Notes: generated from the sequence alone by a model not told the origin. A DNA stretch of 64,000 nucleotides from Membranipora membranacea (GCA_914767715.1 OU612068.1:12958001-13022000); one strand, 5' to 3'; counted from the stretch's first letter, positions 27,520-39,634 are shown. A program made the numbers and translations.

Positions 27520-28093
27520 CTATGTCAACCCTCTCCCATATGCCCGTGTGAGTGGCTGATATTCATAACTATCGAGGCAGTTGTGTGACGCGGAAGTCAA
27601 ATGACATATCAGCCGGCCTTTTCCTATCTGTGAGCAAACCTGTGATTAATCTATAATAACCCCAGCATATCAATAATTCAACCATCTGACATTCAACAAC
27701 CAAAAAAACCAAAAAAAAGGTGTTCAGTCGTTATTTCATGATGTGCCCTGCACCCCTGTAGAGTAGGACAACTCTGTTGTGGGCGAAAGAAAGATAAGTG
27801 TAACTCTACCATATTTAATGATGTCATTGGAATGAGCGTGGAGTGATACCCAGTGAGACATCTCAATGTCATAAAATGTTATGACCAGTGATTTCATGTA
27901 ATAGGAAGCAAGTTACAATATTGCACTGGTTTTGGCTCCTTGATTATCTGCTGGAGAAATTTGCGATATGGTGAGTCTGCTTTTGTAAGATTTAACTGGA
28001 GTGTCTTATTTGGTTTAGAAACAAGCCAATGTCTTTTCTTGATTCCAGTGATCAATATACCATACTATCTACTGTATAATGTATTATTTGCAG

Positions 28094-28144
28094 AGAGTCT
28101 GCAACTACAAAAAGGGGGAGACCTCTGAACTGAAAACAGTGTGG
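28094..28144 (+). CDS. Candidate internal exon of an unidentified gene
   Basis: The acceptor tattatttgcag is followed by a 17-codon open segment (RVCNYKKGETSELKTVW) and a weaker donor (gtactt). Phase in and out would be 0. Homology unknown; the exon assignment rests on splice signals and composition only. Confidence 0.25.
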
Positions 28145-28700
28145 GTACTTTATTCTTCATAAGCCTCAGAAGCCATGAGAAGCTATTCAGCTGCTAACTT
28201 AGTAATAACATTACAATTGAGGTTATGATACCAGTGTTGGCCGATTTACTTTCAAACACTGATATGGAATAACCCTTTATATATACCTCAGTGCTTGCAA
28301 ATGATATCATACTATTCAAAGGATCATCACTCAGAAAATTTTACAGGTTATTTTGCCAATATAATATACTGTTCATTGGTTTATTAGGTTGCTGTCACTC
28401 GTTAGACACAGTGGAGTTATGCTATGTACAACGTCTTCTGAAATCAGTCTGTGCCTAAGCAATCATAGCCATTTCATCCAATTTAAATGCAACTCATGCT
28501 AGTTGTTGAGTGTTAGTTAGTATCAATACTAATATTGCCATCAATCTGCGTGCACTGACTGACTGAGTACAATCATTGTCCACATTTTTTCCGTGATACT
28601 AGGTTCTGACATTCTCACACTATATTTTAGTATAATCGCGGCCGAATAATTGCGTTAAATTGAATGTTCACAATGTACTCTATATATATAACAACCTCAG

Positions 28701-28784
28701 ATTTGCCTTTGAAACTTCATCAGTCAGAGACCTGGAAAATAGATGAGAGAGGGAGAATACACTGTGTCCACAAACAATCAATCG
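28701..28784 (+). CDS. Candidate internal exon of an unidentified gene
   Basis: 84 nt between an acceptor (aacaacctcag) and a strong donor (ATCG followed by gtgagt). The open frame is entered and left in phase 1 and contains SETWKIDERGRIHCVHKQSI. No family recognised. Phase matches the downstream three-exon group, but intermediate segments do not all chain. Confidence 0.35.
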
Positions 28785-29310
28785 GTGAGTTAGCATGTTC
28801 TTTTTTATCTGCACTATTTAACAGTACAAGAGAAAATGTTAGCTAGGTTTAAATTCAGCTAGTTTTGGGATGAGTTATTGTCATAAAGTAAAATATAGCT
28901 AGACTTGAATTAGGCTACTTCAAGAAAATTGGAAATGGCGAGCGTGGGGGGAAGGGGGTCTTTAAATAAGTATGAGCGATGATTTTCTTACCGAATAGTT
29001 GCTACCACTATGCTCAAAATTCTCGCATATTTGGTCACTAATTAAGAAAAAATTGTTCCCAAATTGTTCAATCAGAATGCCTATAGTTCCGACGACAAGT
29101 GAGATCTTTGCTCTAGCAGGTCCTGTGTTTGCTATCTTCTAAAATGACACAAACAGTCATTCCACTATTTTGGTTACTTAGACCTTTTTTATTTCAGCAG
29201 TTGTGAATGTTTTGACAATGTGCTTTGCCTGGCTATTTCACCATATCTCAAATAACTGATCCCGCAATCGCTGTAAACAGAAGAATATTACATAATATTG
29301 CCCTACATAG

Positions 29311-29362
29311 TACATGAGTAATATTCGAATTCTAATGACCGAGGGTATGCGACCACAAATAG
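29311..29362 (+). CDS. Candidate internal exon of an unidentified gene
   Basis: 52 nt following ccctacatag and ending at a perfect donor (ATAG followed by gtgagt). The only frame without a stop reads MSNIRILMTEGMRPQIG after a leading Tyr, phase 0 in and phase 1 out. Tentative. Confidence 0.25.
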
Positions 29363-29569
29363 GTGAGTTCATGCTGTTTTGTTCATTTTTATCCCCTCTG
29401 CTTCAACTTTTCACTGAGTCATTTATCCAATTTCCAAGTTTAGCAGGTTTAGACTGTGTATAAACACCATCAATATGATGTTGTAGTTATTTAGGCATCC
29501 TCATTAATATCGATAGGTAGATCTATGGAAGACAAAGGTTGGGTAGTGTGACAATGTTGTTATTTGCAG

Positions 29570-29669
29570 CATATCAATGTTCAATGTTATGGAGTATACT
29601 CAGAAGTCGATTGACAAGCTTTACGACCATCTTGAGTCTACTCCATCGCATCGCTTGATAAGGATTATG
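29570..29669 (+). CDS. Candidate internal exon of an unidentified gene
   Basis: 100 nt between the acceptor gttatttgcag and the donor ATG followed by gtgagt. The most protein-like frame, rich in charged residues, includes EYTQKSIDKLYDHLE and looks helical. It needs a phase-2 upstream exon, which I could not place, so the chain is incomplete. An alternative frame that would follow the 29311-29362 segment meets a stop near the end of the exon. Confidence 0.3.
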
Positions 29670-30347
29670 GTGAGTATTATTTCTGCCATCAATCAGGCCG
29701 ATGGTACTGTGGCAGGGGGGGATAGTGTCATTTCCTCACCTAGAATGCTATATAAAGTTGTTTTCTACATTTTAACTGAAAAATCAAGGTCAGAATCATT
29801 TCGGTGACGCTTCCATTTTCTATATCTTTATACCATGACATTCATTGAAGGATCAGGCTTTGCCTTACACCCCACAGGAGGAGCTTCCGGCACTCAACCT
29901 AGTGTCACATTGTGCCCTCAAGAATTTTTAGCCTCCCCTATCATTACTTCCAAACGCCAGCCCTGTCTATAGTCATGTGAACCTTTATTCATTATCCTTA
30001 CAATTATTCGCTGTATCATGTGAGGCACTTTATTATCATAAAGCAGAGTTTTCTCTCCGCAACACACATAAAGAAGATATCTCCAAATATATTGTTGCCA
30101 GTTCAGACCCCTCTCTCGTACCCTGCTACCCTTCCATATGCTTCTACATTTTTCATAAAACTTTATCTGAAAGGGCACCAGGATAGTTGGCATTATGTCC
30201 TTCATGTGAACCGGGGCACAACCACTGTCTCGCTAAATAATTCAGTAAACTGTTCAAGTATTGGTTGTTGAGGTTCAGATGTAGAACAATCAACATAAAA
30301 AACGCTACCTCACCAATTATTGCAACTTTATTTTTAGACAATGGTCA

Positions 30348-30389
30348 ACTATAGACCCACTGCGGTACACGTAGTGTCGGGTCTATAGT
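30348..30389. other. Perfect 11-bp inverted repeat (hairpin)
   Basis: ACTATAGACCC and GGGTCTATAGT flank a 20-nt core that itself carries CACT and AGTG. This is a 42-bp imperfect palindrome able to fold on either strand, in AT-rich noncoding DNA. Confidence 0.7.
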
Positions 30390-30666
30390 GTGATCAAACA
30401 TGAGTGGGAGTGACAAACTCATCTTGAGGAAAGGTCAGTTCAATATGTAAAACATCCTAGCTCTGAGCCTGTAGGTTAGGTATTGCCCTTCATTTGTGTG
30501 CGCATGTTGCCACCTAAATTAAACTCCATCAACGGTAGATCACCCACTAACACCTACGCTAACGCTAACACCGACACTCACTTGCTCTCATTGGACCTGG
30601 ACTTTATAAAATACTGAAGCCTTTCTGTATATCTGGTGTTTATAGCAGCAGACTAGCAGTAGCAGC

Positions 30667-30792
30667 TAGCTCGGAATGAAACTTAGCATCTCGCTCAGAA
30701 TAAAACTTAGATTCTAGTTCCAAAAAAAACTTAGCGCTTAGCTCCGAATAAAACTTAGGGCCTAGCTCAGAATAAAACTTTAGTATCTAGCT
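30667..30792 (+). repeat. About five imperfect 28-bp tandem repeats
   Basis: The consensus is near 'tagctcagaataaaacttag', repeated about five times with variation (gaatgaaactta, gaataaaactta, ccaaaaaaaactta). A decayed minisatellite. Confidence 0.75.
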
Positions 30793-31104
30793 TATTACTG
30801 CGAATGAAAAACAATATGCTATTGTGTTGTGTTTTTTTTCCAAATGTCAGTGTTGTTGAATGTAATCTGCTTAACATTCAGCAAGGATTTTTCGATGTAT
30901 CTTTCTTTGTTTGCTAATAATGCAAATAGCCATGTTATCATAAATAGGTATGTTAAGGGTTATATGATAGATTTTGGGTTGTAGCTATAATTACACAGAT
31001 TGTATTTTGTTATGACTGTAACAATTACAAATAGACATCAAAGGGCGACGAGAAACATTGAACAGTGAAGTACATGTCCATGTTTCCTCTCCTTCCTGGT
31101 TTAG

Positions 31105-32014
31105 AGGAAGACAAAGACTGCCAGAAGACCATCAGGAGAAGACCTGAGATGTTGATGATGAACTCGATAACCGCTTCTGGCTGTTGTGATGGACAATCCA
31201 AGTCAGATCTTGAAAAACTAATATATTTAGGTAAGAAAGATGTTTCCTTGAGGAGAGCGTGTTGGAATGCAGTTGCAACTAGTTTAAGTGCTCTATAACT
31301 CTGCCTCAGCTGATGGTAGTATAATTCCATTACCATCCACTGTGCAGGGTTTGAGTACTTCAACTAACTTGTTACCTTATTACATGATAACTGTCATGAA
31401 ATACATCAGGCAGGACATAGGAGTAATGAAAATTGAAATTGGAACAGGAATCCTTTATAAGTTGGGTGATTTATTCCCTGTGTTCTGTTGTATACCATGT
31501 ATACCAGTCAAATTATTATTCTCGGTCGAAAATGGAGATTACAGCTACTAGCAGCTTCACCAAACAAAACTTACAGGACAAAGGAAAAAAGATTTATGGA
31601 TTGATACTGAAATTAGGTGTAAGACAATACTTCCAATCGCAATGATTTGTATAACACAGTCTCTCTGTTGCAAAACGAAATGGATTTTGAAACAACATGT
31701 TTTTCAAATCTGTTTGATTTAATATTGCAACAATCCTATGGGCCTAAGGTCTAATATAACCATATTACAAAAATAGATTTACTAATTTGATTAATGCAAT
31801 ACTCCTTAGATAAAAAATTACTGTTATTTGCCTTTCAGGTGAATCATCATTTCGGATGCTTGTACAATTAATGGAACCTTCAGCAAAAGTCCACTGCGCC
31901 GTTCTAGTGGTGCCACAATTCTTTAGGTGCTATAAAGCTCTCACCATCTTATATAATTACGCTTTTACACATTTAATAGATGGTTTTATTTTTGTTGTTG
32001 AGACCTCTGACTGA
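31105..32014 (+). CDS. Putative three-exon 3' part of a gene, CARD-like
   Basis: Three phase-1 exons can be joined: 31105-31230 (acceptor ttcctggtttag, donor TTTAG/gtaaga), 31545-31616 (acceptor ggagattacag, weaker; donor TTAG/gtgtaa) and 31839-32014 (acceptor tttgcctttcag, stop TGA at 32012-32014). The middle and last exons read LQDKGKKIYGLILKL then GESSFRMLVQLME. This resembles the second half of a caspase-recruitment domain, with its basic-hydrophobic helix, Gly and 'F..L...L' helix. The first exon includes RRRPEMLMMNSI and SKSDLEKLIYL. CARDs mediate homotypic contacts in apoptotic and immune signalling. The assignment is a pattern judgement, not a match. The last exon may instead be spliced at TTTAG/gtgcta near 31917. 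Upstream exon-like segments (26995-29669) may belong to the same gene. Confidence 0.4.
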
Positions 32015-33100
32015 GTGAAAGGAATGTAACACAAGCATCCTGCCTCACTGCATTTTAAATAGTTTCCCTGCCAGAATCAAGTATCACCTGAAATTTATTT
32101 TGCTATCTACAAGAATGCAAAATTTAAGATTCTAAATGATTGTTGAACAAAGTTTTTTCATCAACTATTGACCACGGCCAGCTGTATTGAGAGTGAGTCT
32201 CAAGAAGGGGAATTTGGAGCAGTGTGATTTTAGTGACTCTAAAGAAATGCACATGTTATATACCTAAGCGATCATAGCTTTGACGATCCTGACTTGATTT
32301 GTTAGAAGGGACCTGGTCTTAGGTCTTGAGACAAAAGGCAACAATGGACTGATAAAGAACTGACCATCTTGGATCACATAAGTCAAATCCACAATACTGC
32401 CATGATTAATGATTGAATAAACATATTCTTATTCAAGTGAGTCAAATGCCTTCTTTTAACAGTTAAAGGAATCTCATCAAAAACTAGTCGATTAATCGAT
32501 TAAAAACTTATAAACATGATTCATCAAATGAGGGAACTCAACTAATAATAACTGATAAAAAAATACACATTTTATTAAGGCTGCCGGAGTTGAAGAGATA
32601 TTGCGATTATCAACCTTCAACAAACAGCAGATGATCCTATCAATTAAATACAAAAAAAACGTAATAATAATTATTGAAATTTAATATGAGACAAATGGGC
32701 AAATCATGACTTTGGAAGCCGGTCCTTTGATTCGATGGCCGGGCTTTGTTAGGTGAGTGTGGAGTTAGGTGACATTGTGCATGTTGTTTGCTGAGGGTAA
32801 TCTGCTGAGAGGTTGACTGGGAAACTGGGTTGACTGCAATGAATCGATGGCTTGATGGGCTTGACAAAGTGAGCGTAGAGTAAATGTCGACCTCATTTCT
32901 TCTGGCCCAGGCCTTCTCAGTACCTATATATATAAAAATGTAAATTGATAAAAGTTCTGTAATTTTAACAATTCAAAGCCTAATAGTATTATTTTTTAAG
33001 CCCTTTTCATTACGTTTAAATCTTACAAGAATCCTAATAGACACCAATCTGCTCAAACAGGCAAACGATAATGTAACTGAGTTTAGATAGTGGGTATATA
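32015..33100. other. Noncoding; local imperfect repeat
   Basis: No gene recognised. A short GC-richer patch at 32700-32885 contains two imperfect direct repeats (around 32731 and 32839) starting tcgatggc. Confidence 0.5.
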
Positions 33101-33119
33101 CTAGCATTACCGAATCATT

Positions 33120-34595
33120 CAGAAAGGACAGTAGTTGTGTCCCCATACACATAAAGGACATAACTCAAGCATCAAATGGTACAGATCAACATTTCACCCT
33201 CCCTTATTCCAGATTTGAAACAATGACCTGTATGCCACTATAGGACAAAGCTATGTTAACGCATCTCACATAGCAATATTTTTTAATTCTCGCTTACGCA
33301 TTATGGAGGTGTTGATATCGATGTCGTATTAGAGCTTAGCAGCCTTTTTAGACTCGTCCTTTCATGAACCAGAAAAATAGAACTCAACCATTTGTCAATA
33401 ATTCCTCAAATATTAGAAATGATGTCCCTCTTAATTTTAATAATATTTGATTGGTGGTTTATTGTACAGTAAAATTTAACAGAGGATTCCGTCCAGTGTA
33501 GCTCCACAGATCACCCAGTCTTTTATAGAAGTTGTAAATCTAAATGGACTTGGTAGTCAGCTGCAAGTGAAATTTCCAAACGATCCTTTTTTCAAAATAA
33601 TTATTTGTTCTTGCTGTCATAGATTAGAAGTAAAGTAACAGTCATTCATGTATACTTTGATTTATAAAAAGTGCCTCGAATCACTATATACAATAATTTA
33701 TAAGAATATAATAATATAATGTAAGATAATATATGATACAGATCATACAAGTCAGTTTGCAAAAGGATACAAACGTTATGACTCTAATCAAACTAAAGGG
33801 TCAGGAGGTAGTTGTCCTCTTTGCTTGTGCTTTACCAGAGTACAGAAGTAGCCTTTTTACTATTATAGCCCGATACAATGTTATAAGTTAAATCCTGTTG
33901 ATTGAGATCGGCCTTCCAAAGCTTAAAGCATTCCGAGGTCTTTGTTGTTGTAGAATAGATTTTATCTAGTCCCCATCTCACCAGTGTTGAAACATAACTC
34001 CAACCCTGAATGTTCTCATTAAATGCTTGGTTAGGTTTGCTGCTTGTCCTTCGTTGCAGAGGGTGACAGAATTAACTGCCGTGGCAATGTTCATATCAAT
34101 AATGTATCACAGGTTATATAATATACTATAATACTTTGTGATAAAATATAATATAATGTGATACAAACAAATATAATACATTATAATGTAATACATCTTT
34201 CCCGTACAGGTCATACAAGTCAGTTTGCGGCGAGGAAAAGATCATATTATTATAATGAAATGAAAAGGTCAGGAGGTAGTGGACCTCTTAGCTTCACTCT
34301 TTGCTTTATCGAGTATAAAGCTAGTCGCTTTAGCCTGATAAAAGGTTTATAAATTAAATCCTGTTGATTGAGATGATTCTTCTAATGCGTCAAACTTTTC
34401 GCTGTTATAGTAGTTTGTATAAGTGTATCTTAGAGAGTTTATCTAGTCTCTATCTCTACCAGTGTTAATCATAAATGCGACACTGAATTTTCACATTAAA
34501 CGCCTGGTTTGGTTTTGCTGGTTCTACATCGTTGCAGAGGATGACAAAATAAACTGCCATGACCATATTAATATTCGTAATGTAATTTTTTCTGC
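33120..34595. repeat. Duplicated block, with internal tandem copies
   Basis: The segment starting near 33744 (catacaagtcagtttgc, then ggtcaggaggtagt and aaatcctgttgattgagat) is repeated about 460 bp later at 34205-34595 and, in part, at 35570-35720. The preceding 33120-33660 sequence is likewise related to 35280-35530. No coding content is evident; the repeats look like old local duplications. Confidence 0.7.
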
Positions 34596-35279
34596 AGAGC
34601 GTCATAATATTGTGTAATTGTGCAAAATCACTATCACTATCGGCACAGGTCCATGGATGCTAGAATTGGCATGTTCAAATATTTCGAAGAGATTTAATGG
34701 AATGAAAATTGTTTTCTCATATCTTTAAATATATTACAGAGGTTTATGAGATGCTAAGATGAGTTTTTCTTTTAATTGCATATCAATAAGATAATTATAA
34801 ATAATTTATATCATCATGTCATGTATGCTCTTTCTGATTCCTTTGTTCATAGCTTGTTCATGTTGATGACTATTGGTGTATTTTATGTTGATTGATCTTG
34901 TATGTATGGAAGTGATATGAGGTGCTGCTAAGCTGTAGGGAACAGAGCGCTGAGTGGCTGCTGAGCTGATGGAGTCATCGTGGTTGGCGCCATTAGGGAA
35001 GCCCTAAAATAGATCAACAAATCAAACTTTTTCTGACTGACTTTTGATGACAAAATTACTTATGAGTACCCGGAAGAATCTGGCACATGCATGATTCTTG
35101 AAGTTTATAGACTCAAGATTAATTTCACTAGTAATTATTATCTTTACTATGAAAGGTTTCATCACAACAGCAATACTTTCATTTGACTCAAATAATATAT
35201 GTCATGACAAGTCATGTGACTTGCAATGATAGAAGAACATCTCTTCCATCAAGGGAGTCAAATGCCTCCAGTTTTACAG

Positions 35280-35720
35280 AATTATTTCCAAAAATGACAG
35301 TGGTTGTTTCCCCGTAGACAAGAAGGACATAGCTCCAAAATCAAATTGTACACAGCAACATTCCAGAATGTAATCAAATCAGAATCTAATAACATTTGAT
35401 AGTCGGCTGCAAGTGAAGCTTCCAAACGATCCTTTTTCAAAATATTATTTTGTTCTTGCTGTCATAGCCTAGAAATTGTGTAACCATGATGCAATGAATT
35501 GTGATTCATAGAAGTGCCTTGCATAAAATAAGTATAAAATAATATAATAAATAATACATAGCTTTGCCATACAGTTCATACAAGTCAGTATGCAGCAAGA
35601 TATAATATTATTATTCCAAGGTTGGGAGGTAGTTGATCTCTTTGTTTCGTGGTTTGCTTGGGCTTTGCCGAGTACAGAATCAGCCTTGCTATAGCCTGAT
35701 ACAAGGTTGACTTTCCATGC
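35280..35720. repeat. Partial third copy of the 33-34.6 kb block
   Basis: Shares motifs in the same order with 33120-33800, including ggctgcaagtgaa, ccaaacgatcc, ttgttcttgctgtcata and catacaagtcag. The spacing of about 1.9 kb indicates a tandem segmental duplication with later divergence. Confidence 0.65.
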
Positions 35721-35880
35721 CTTGTTCTAAGAGCCTGTTGTTATCATGCTCATCTCCGCCTGGTCTGGTATCACATTTGTGTCAGAGTTAGCTCCCCATG
35801 CCTTGTTCTAAGAGCCGGTGGTCTTATCATGCTCATCCTCGCCTGGTCTGTTATGACATTTGTGTCAGAGTTAGCTCCCC
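35717..35880 (+). repeat. Two 81-83-bp tandem repeats
   Basis: The unit starting atgccttgttctaagagcc and ending gttagctcccc is present at 35717 and again at 35798, with a third start at 35881 (atgccagag). The copies differ by a few substitutions and small indels. Confidence 0.9.
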
Positions 35881-36729
35881 ATGCCAGAGATAAAGTTCCC
35901 TGTGAAATAATTTTCCTGCGTTGATGGCCATCAAATGCCCAATATGTAGGCTTTAATCAGGATGGCAGGGTAAGTACTGAGTAATTTGTCTGCTCTAAGG
36001 TTTAGGAAAAATCTGTATGGAAATCTAAATGCAAAGGCAAATACATAATGAATGAGAGTGAATGGCTCAGTCTCAATAATGACAGCGAGCTGCAAAGTCA
36101 GTATAGTAATTGAATATATTGACGGTCAATCTAAATTAGACAACTATAATAAAGATTGAAATCGGTTCGAAGTTGTGTGCCCAGATGAATTTAGTATACA
36201 ACTGTTACTGACAAAAGGGACTGCATCAATTGAGACTATCCGACCTTTCCTGGACTGACTGGCAAAGTTGTTTTGTTTTCAAATTATTATACAAAATTTA
36301 CTAACCTGGATTTATGCTCCATAAGCCTCCCCTAAAAAGTCACTCAAAAAACTCAATGACCACAACCAAGATATCGACTGTGTTTTGTGAATATAGTTAT
36401 AGCCCTGGTGACACCATGGCTAGTGGCAGGTAACTATAAAATCTTGATTTGATAGTGAAATGAATATTCTGGTCATGACAAATTAATGTCATGCAGGTAG
36501 TCATGCAAAAAAAGCACCAAGGCTAATTGTACATTATATTCATTTAGTCTGAGGTCTCAAATATTTTGCTGTTAGCTGTGCACTGCAAATGTTTCTTTTT
36601 TTTCCTTACCATGTCAATTCTTTTCACAAATTTTATGGAACAGTTGTGTCAAGAATTATTTGTTCAAAAATAAATAATGCATTACCACAGAAACCCATAG
36701 ATTTTGGACCACTCTTGATTATACAAATA
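35881..36729. other. No gene recognised
   Basis: AT-rich sequence without convincing exons, RNA genes or repeats. Confidence 0.5.
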
Positions 36730-37720
36730 TGAGTTATGCAAATAAATGTGGAACGTGTAAGCAACCATACAAGACATGATTTGTTTTCTGAGATTGAGTT
36801 GATGAGTTTGAACGAGTTTGTTCCTTCCAGTTTGGTGTTCAGGCTGTCGGTGAGCCCCTCATTACCTGACTACCGCAATAACTATCTATTGCAATACCTC
36901 ATCAGCAGCCAAAAGCGTTTTCATGTTTTTAATGTTTCATGGTATGTCTTGCAAGATAAATTTGGTGGCGATTAAATTTTCTTGTGCGGCAGTCAGGCAC
37001 AGGAAAACTTCATTGTGCACAGTTTGTGCGTGAACATAAGTAAACAAATGTGGAACATGTCAGCAACCGTAAAAAAACATGATTTGTTTTGTGCAACAGG
37101 TATAGATTTGGAACAAGTTTGCTCCTTCATGTCTGGATTCTGAGTCATCGTTTTTTTGCCCGGATTAAAAAACGAAAAGCCACACAGCTAAAAAGTCTTC
37201 AAATTTATGATAAGCGTTAGTTGGTTTAGCCAATCCATTTTTTTAATCCGGTTGAACAATACAATGGGGTTCCCCCCTTTGTGAATTCTTTTGAATTTTT
37301 ATGTCAGCATAAATACACTCCAGATCATTCATCTGTGAATTTCAATATTCTGAAGTTTTAATAAGGCCAATAAGAGCTTGAAGTTGTCAGAGTTTAACAT
37401 CAATATCGATAGACTTTGTATTTTCGTAATGATGGCGAATGGCATGTTTTAAGAGCAACAGTGACCCTCGTTGAAACGGGCGCTGACTGAGAACGAAGCC
37501 AAACGGTCATCAGATATGCGTCAAGTGTGAGTTGGTTTGAAGCAAATCTATTTTAATCAGGCAAAAAAACGATTGGGTCCCCCCTTCATTAATTCTTTTA
37601 ATTTTCAATTCAGCAGAATTACCTGTATCGGTATGGTGGTTTGTGTTGGAATTCACAGCCGCAAGTTTGTTTTGAGTTATTTGATAGTATCCATAAATAA
37701 CAAAATGTGGTTATCAGTTT
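36730..37720 (+). repeat. Diverged relatives of the 335-bp satellite unit, in tandem
   Basis: The plus strand here matches the minus strand of the satellite unit in order. gaggccaataagagcttgaa is followed by ggcatgtttt, agtgaccct, ggcgctgac, gccaaacgg, then ggtttgaagyaaatctattt, aaaaaaacg and ggtcccccc. Two copies of the core lie 314 bp apart (about 37216 and 37530). An inverted core lies at 37140-37190, and an outer direct repeat pair starts at about 36735 and 37040 (aaatgtggaac). These are old members of the family, far more diverged than anything in the main array. Confidence 0.75.
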
Positions 37721-37981
37721 GGTGAACTGCACATATAATGGTAAAAAAAGGATTGATAAGGTGGCATGAGTAATGATGATAAATTGTCACATTGTCTCAG
37801 TTGTCGGCCCGGTAAGAAATGTACAACAATGATAAAAATTATGTCACAGTGAGTGAAGTATTGGCCAATCGTAAAATAACATTGACAGTGTGGGGATATC
37901 ATAATAATACAAAAGCTTACAATTAAGAGAGACTTTTTGTTATTATGGACATAGTCATACAGTTTGAGTAAGTTGGTTCCC

Positions 37982-38019
37982 CCTAGCCTTGTTCACGTGG
38001 CCGTGTGAACAAGGCTAGG
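37982..38019. other. Perfect 15-bp-stem hairpin
   Basis: CCTAGCCTTGTTCAC and its exact reverse complement are separated by an 8-nt loop and flanked on both sides by tcccc. It may be a tiny foldback element or a recent inversion product. The stem is too short for a typical animal pre-miRNA. Confidence 0.85.
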
Positions 38020-38671
38020 TCCCCTTCCTCCGCAATAGCTCTACAGATATATAAACATTTTTGAATAGCTAAAGATGTTTTAGGAGTAAAAGTCTGTTCT
38101 GTTGTTAAAATACTGAATATAGTGGAGTGAATTTTGTAAATAGATGTAATATGAAAGGCATGGACAAGCCTCTGTATGTTTACTCGCCTAGTGCTTCTGC
38201 ATTACTGACGTTCTTTTGTCTCATCAAGTGTCGCTGGAAAATATGGACAACTCCAACATATCATACTAACACATTACTGTATTGAGTACCAACTAAACCT
38301 CACACCCATTATAGCCCAATATCATGATGTGAATGGATGATAAATTCTGAGATCTAATTTTAGAACAGCTAAGCTGACAAACCGCTGACAGTACAGAATG
38401 AATACCTGTTATCACTATATACAGGTGTTCATTTTCTCACTGATATCTGATTACATTACCCCTTAAATAACTGGTATCATGCTCACAGGAATTCATCATT
38501 TCTGTCAAGAAGAGCAAAGCAAGATAGGTGAGTATAAATGAGGTGTAATATTTTTTCCACTGCATTTTTTGCCATCATTTTCTCCTTCAAGTTATATGTT
38601 TTGTCAATACAACAAAAAATACACATCTTGTTATAGCTCTGAGTACACACAACGTTATTCTTGTTTTGCAG
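38020..38671. other. Upstream region of the C-type-lectin gene
   Basis: AT-rich. The lectin start codon lies just 3' of a strong acceptor (ttcttgttttgcag, ending 38671), so a 5' untranslated exon probably lies in or before this stretch. I could not place it or a TATA box. Confidence 0.4.
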
Positions 38672-38817
38672 AGTGACCATGACTCTGGGGATGTGGATGA
38701 TGTTGGTGCTGATTTCCGGTGGAATGATGTCTTCAGAAGCCGGACTGTTACTACCTCAGGAGGCGGTCCTTAGAACATACCAATATCGTGTTCAGATCTT
38801 ATATCGGCAGCTACTGG
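38672..38817 (+). CDS. Secreted C-type-lectin gene, exon 1 (signal peptide)
   Basis: The exon follows the acceptor ttgttttgcag and contains 7 nt of 5' UTR, then ATG at 38679. The first about 22 residues (MTLGMWMMLVLISGG and MMSSEAG) are a clear secretory signal peptide. They are followed by an amphipathic stretch with Tyr and Arg (RTYQYRVQILYRQLL). The donor is CTGG/gtaagt, phase 1. The ATG is preferred over an upstream TTG because that codon lies within the acceptor. The protein is predicted to be exported; see the following exons for the domains. Confidence 0.75.
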
Positions 38818-39187
38818 GTAAGTTTGCATTATTTTGTAATACTTGAGTTACCTCCTACAAACTTAGTATGTGGTCTATTGCTCAGGGTATCCTTTTTAAG
38901 ACAGCAAGTATTGCTTGCTGCCTGGCCAAAGAGACCTTTTCCTACCTATTTAGGAGATTATTACGAGGCATTAGCACCAAATCATCAGTTGTTTGAACAG
39001 GCTTTTTAAATTTTAGAAGTTTTGCTAAATGGTCCATTGGTTATGAAAATTTGTTTTGATGTAACATTGTTGCAGGCAACATTTGTCTCCTACCCTTAAT
39101 GTGGGATACATTCCTGTATGGATTGGTTTTTGTCTTATCCTTCTATCGATCAAGCTGTACAGTGAACATACCTTCCAACTTCTGTAG

Positions 39188-39463
39188 ATATGGGCTGTAG
39201 TGATGTTCCAGCTTTAATCACTCAGCGTCACATCACTGATTCACGCCGCACAGAACAACAGATAGAGGTAGAGAAAATACTTTACAATCACTTCCTGGAC
39301 CTGATGGTTGCCTGTAAGGAATCTAAACTCGATCCCACAGAACCTCCACAGAATACTACAATGAACTCAACAACCACAGCAAATGCTACATCAATAACCA
39401 CAGTCAATTCTACATCAACAACTACAGTCAGTTCTACATCAACAACTACAACATCCCTAAAAC
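39188..39463 (+). CDS. C-type-lectin gene, exon 2 (helix and Thr/Ser-rich stalk)
   Basis: The acceptor is cttctgtag and the donor AAAC/gtaagc, phase 1 on both sides, so it joins exon 1 and exon 3 in frame. The first half is helical and charged (RTEQQIEVEKILYNHFLDLM) with two Cys. The second half is a mucin-like stalk of Thr, Ser and Asn with several N-x-S/T sites (PPQNTTMNSTTTANATS and repeats). The stalk comes from a short imperfect DNA repeat (acatcaacaactacagt). It probably holds the lectin domain away from an N-terminal oligomerising or anchoring part. Confidence 0.75.
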
Positions 39464-39634
39464 GTAAGCTTCATGTTCATTCAACATTGTTATTTATAGG
39501 GCAGACTCTTAAAATATTCGTAAAAATACGGATACATCATAAGGGATGTTGATTGTTGCTGTCGCTTTTGTATCTTTGCCGCAAACTGAGAGAGATTAAA
39601 CCATAACATAAATGTGTTGTTGGTATATTTGTAG

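Noticed and set aside
29918-30341. Overlapping frames on both strands
   Set aside because: Mutually overlapping, low-complexity, without acceptor or donor signals; treated as chance.
37982-38019. microRNA precursor
   Set aside because: A 15-bp stem with an 8-nt loop is too short for a typical animal precursor, and stem perfection suggests an inverted duplication instead.
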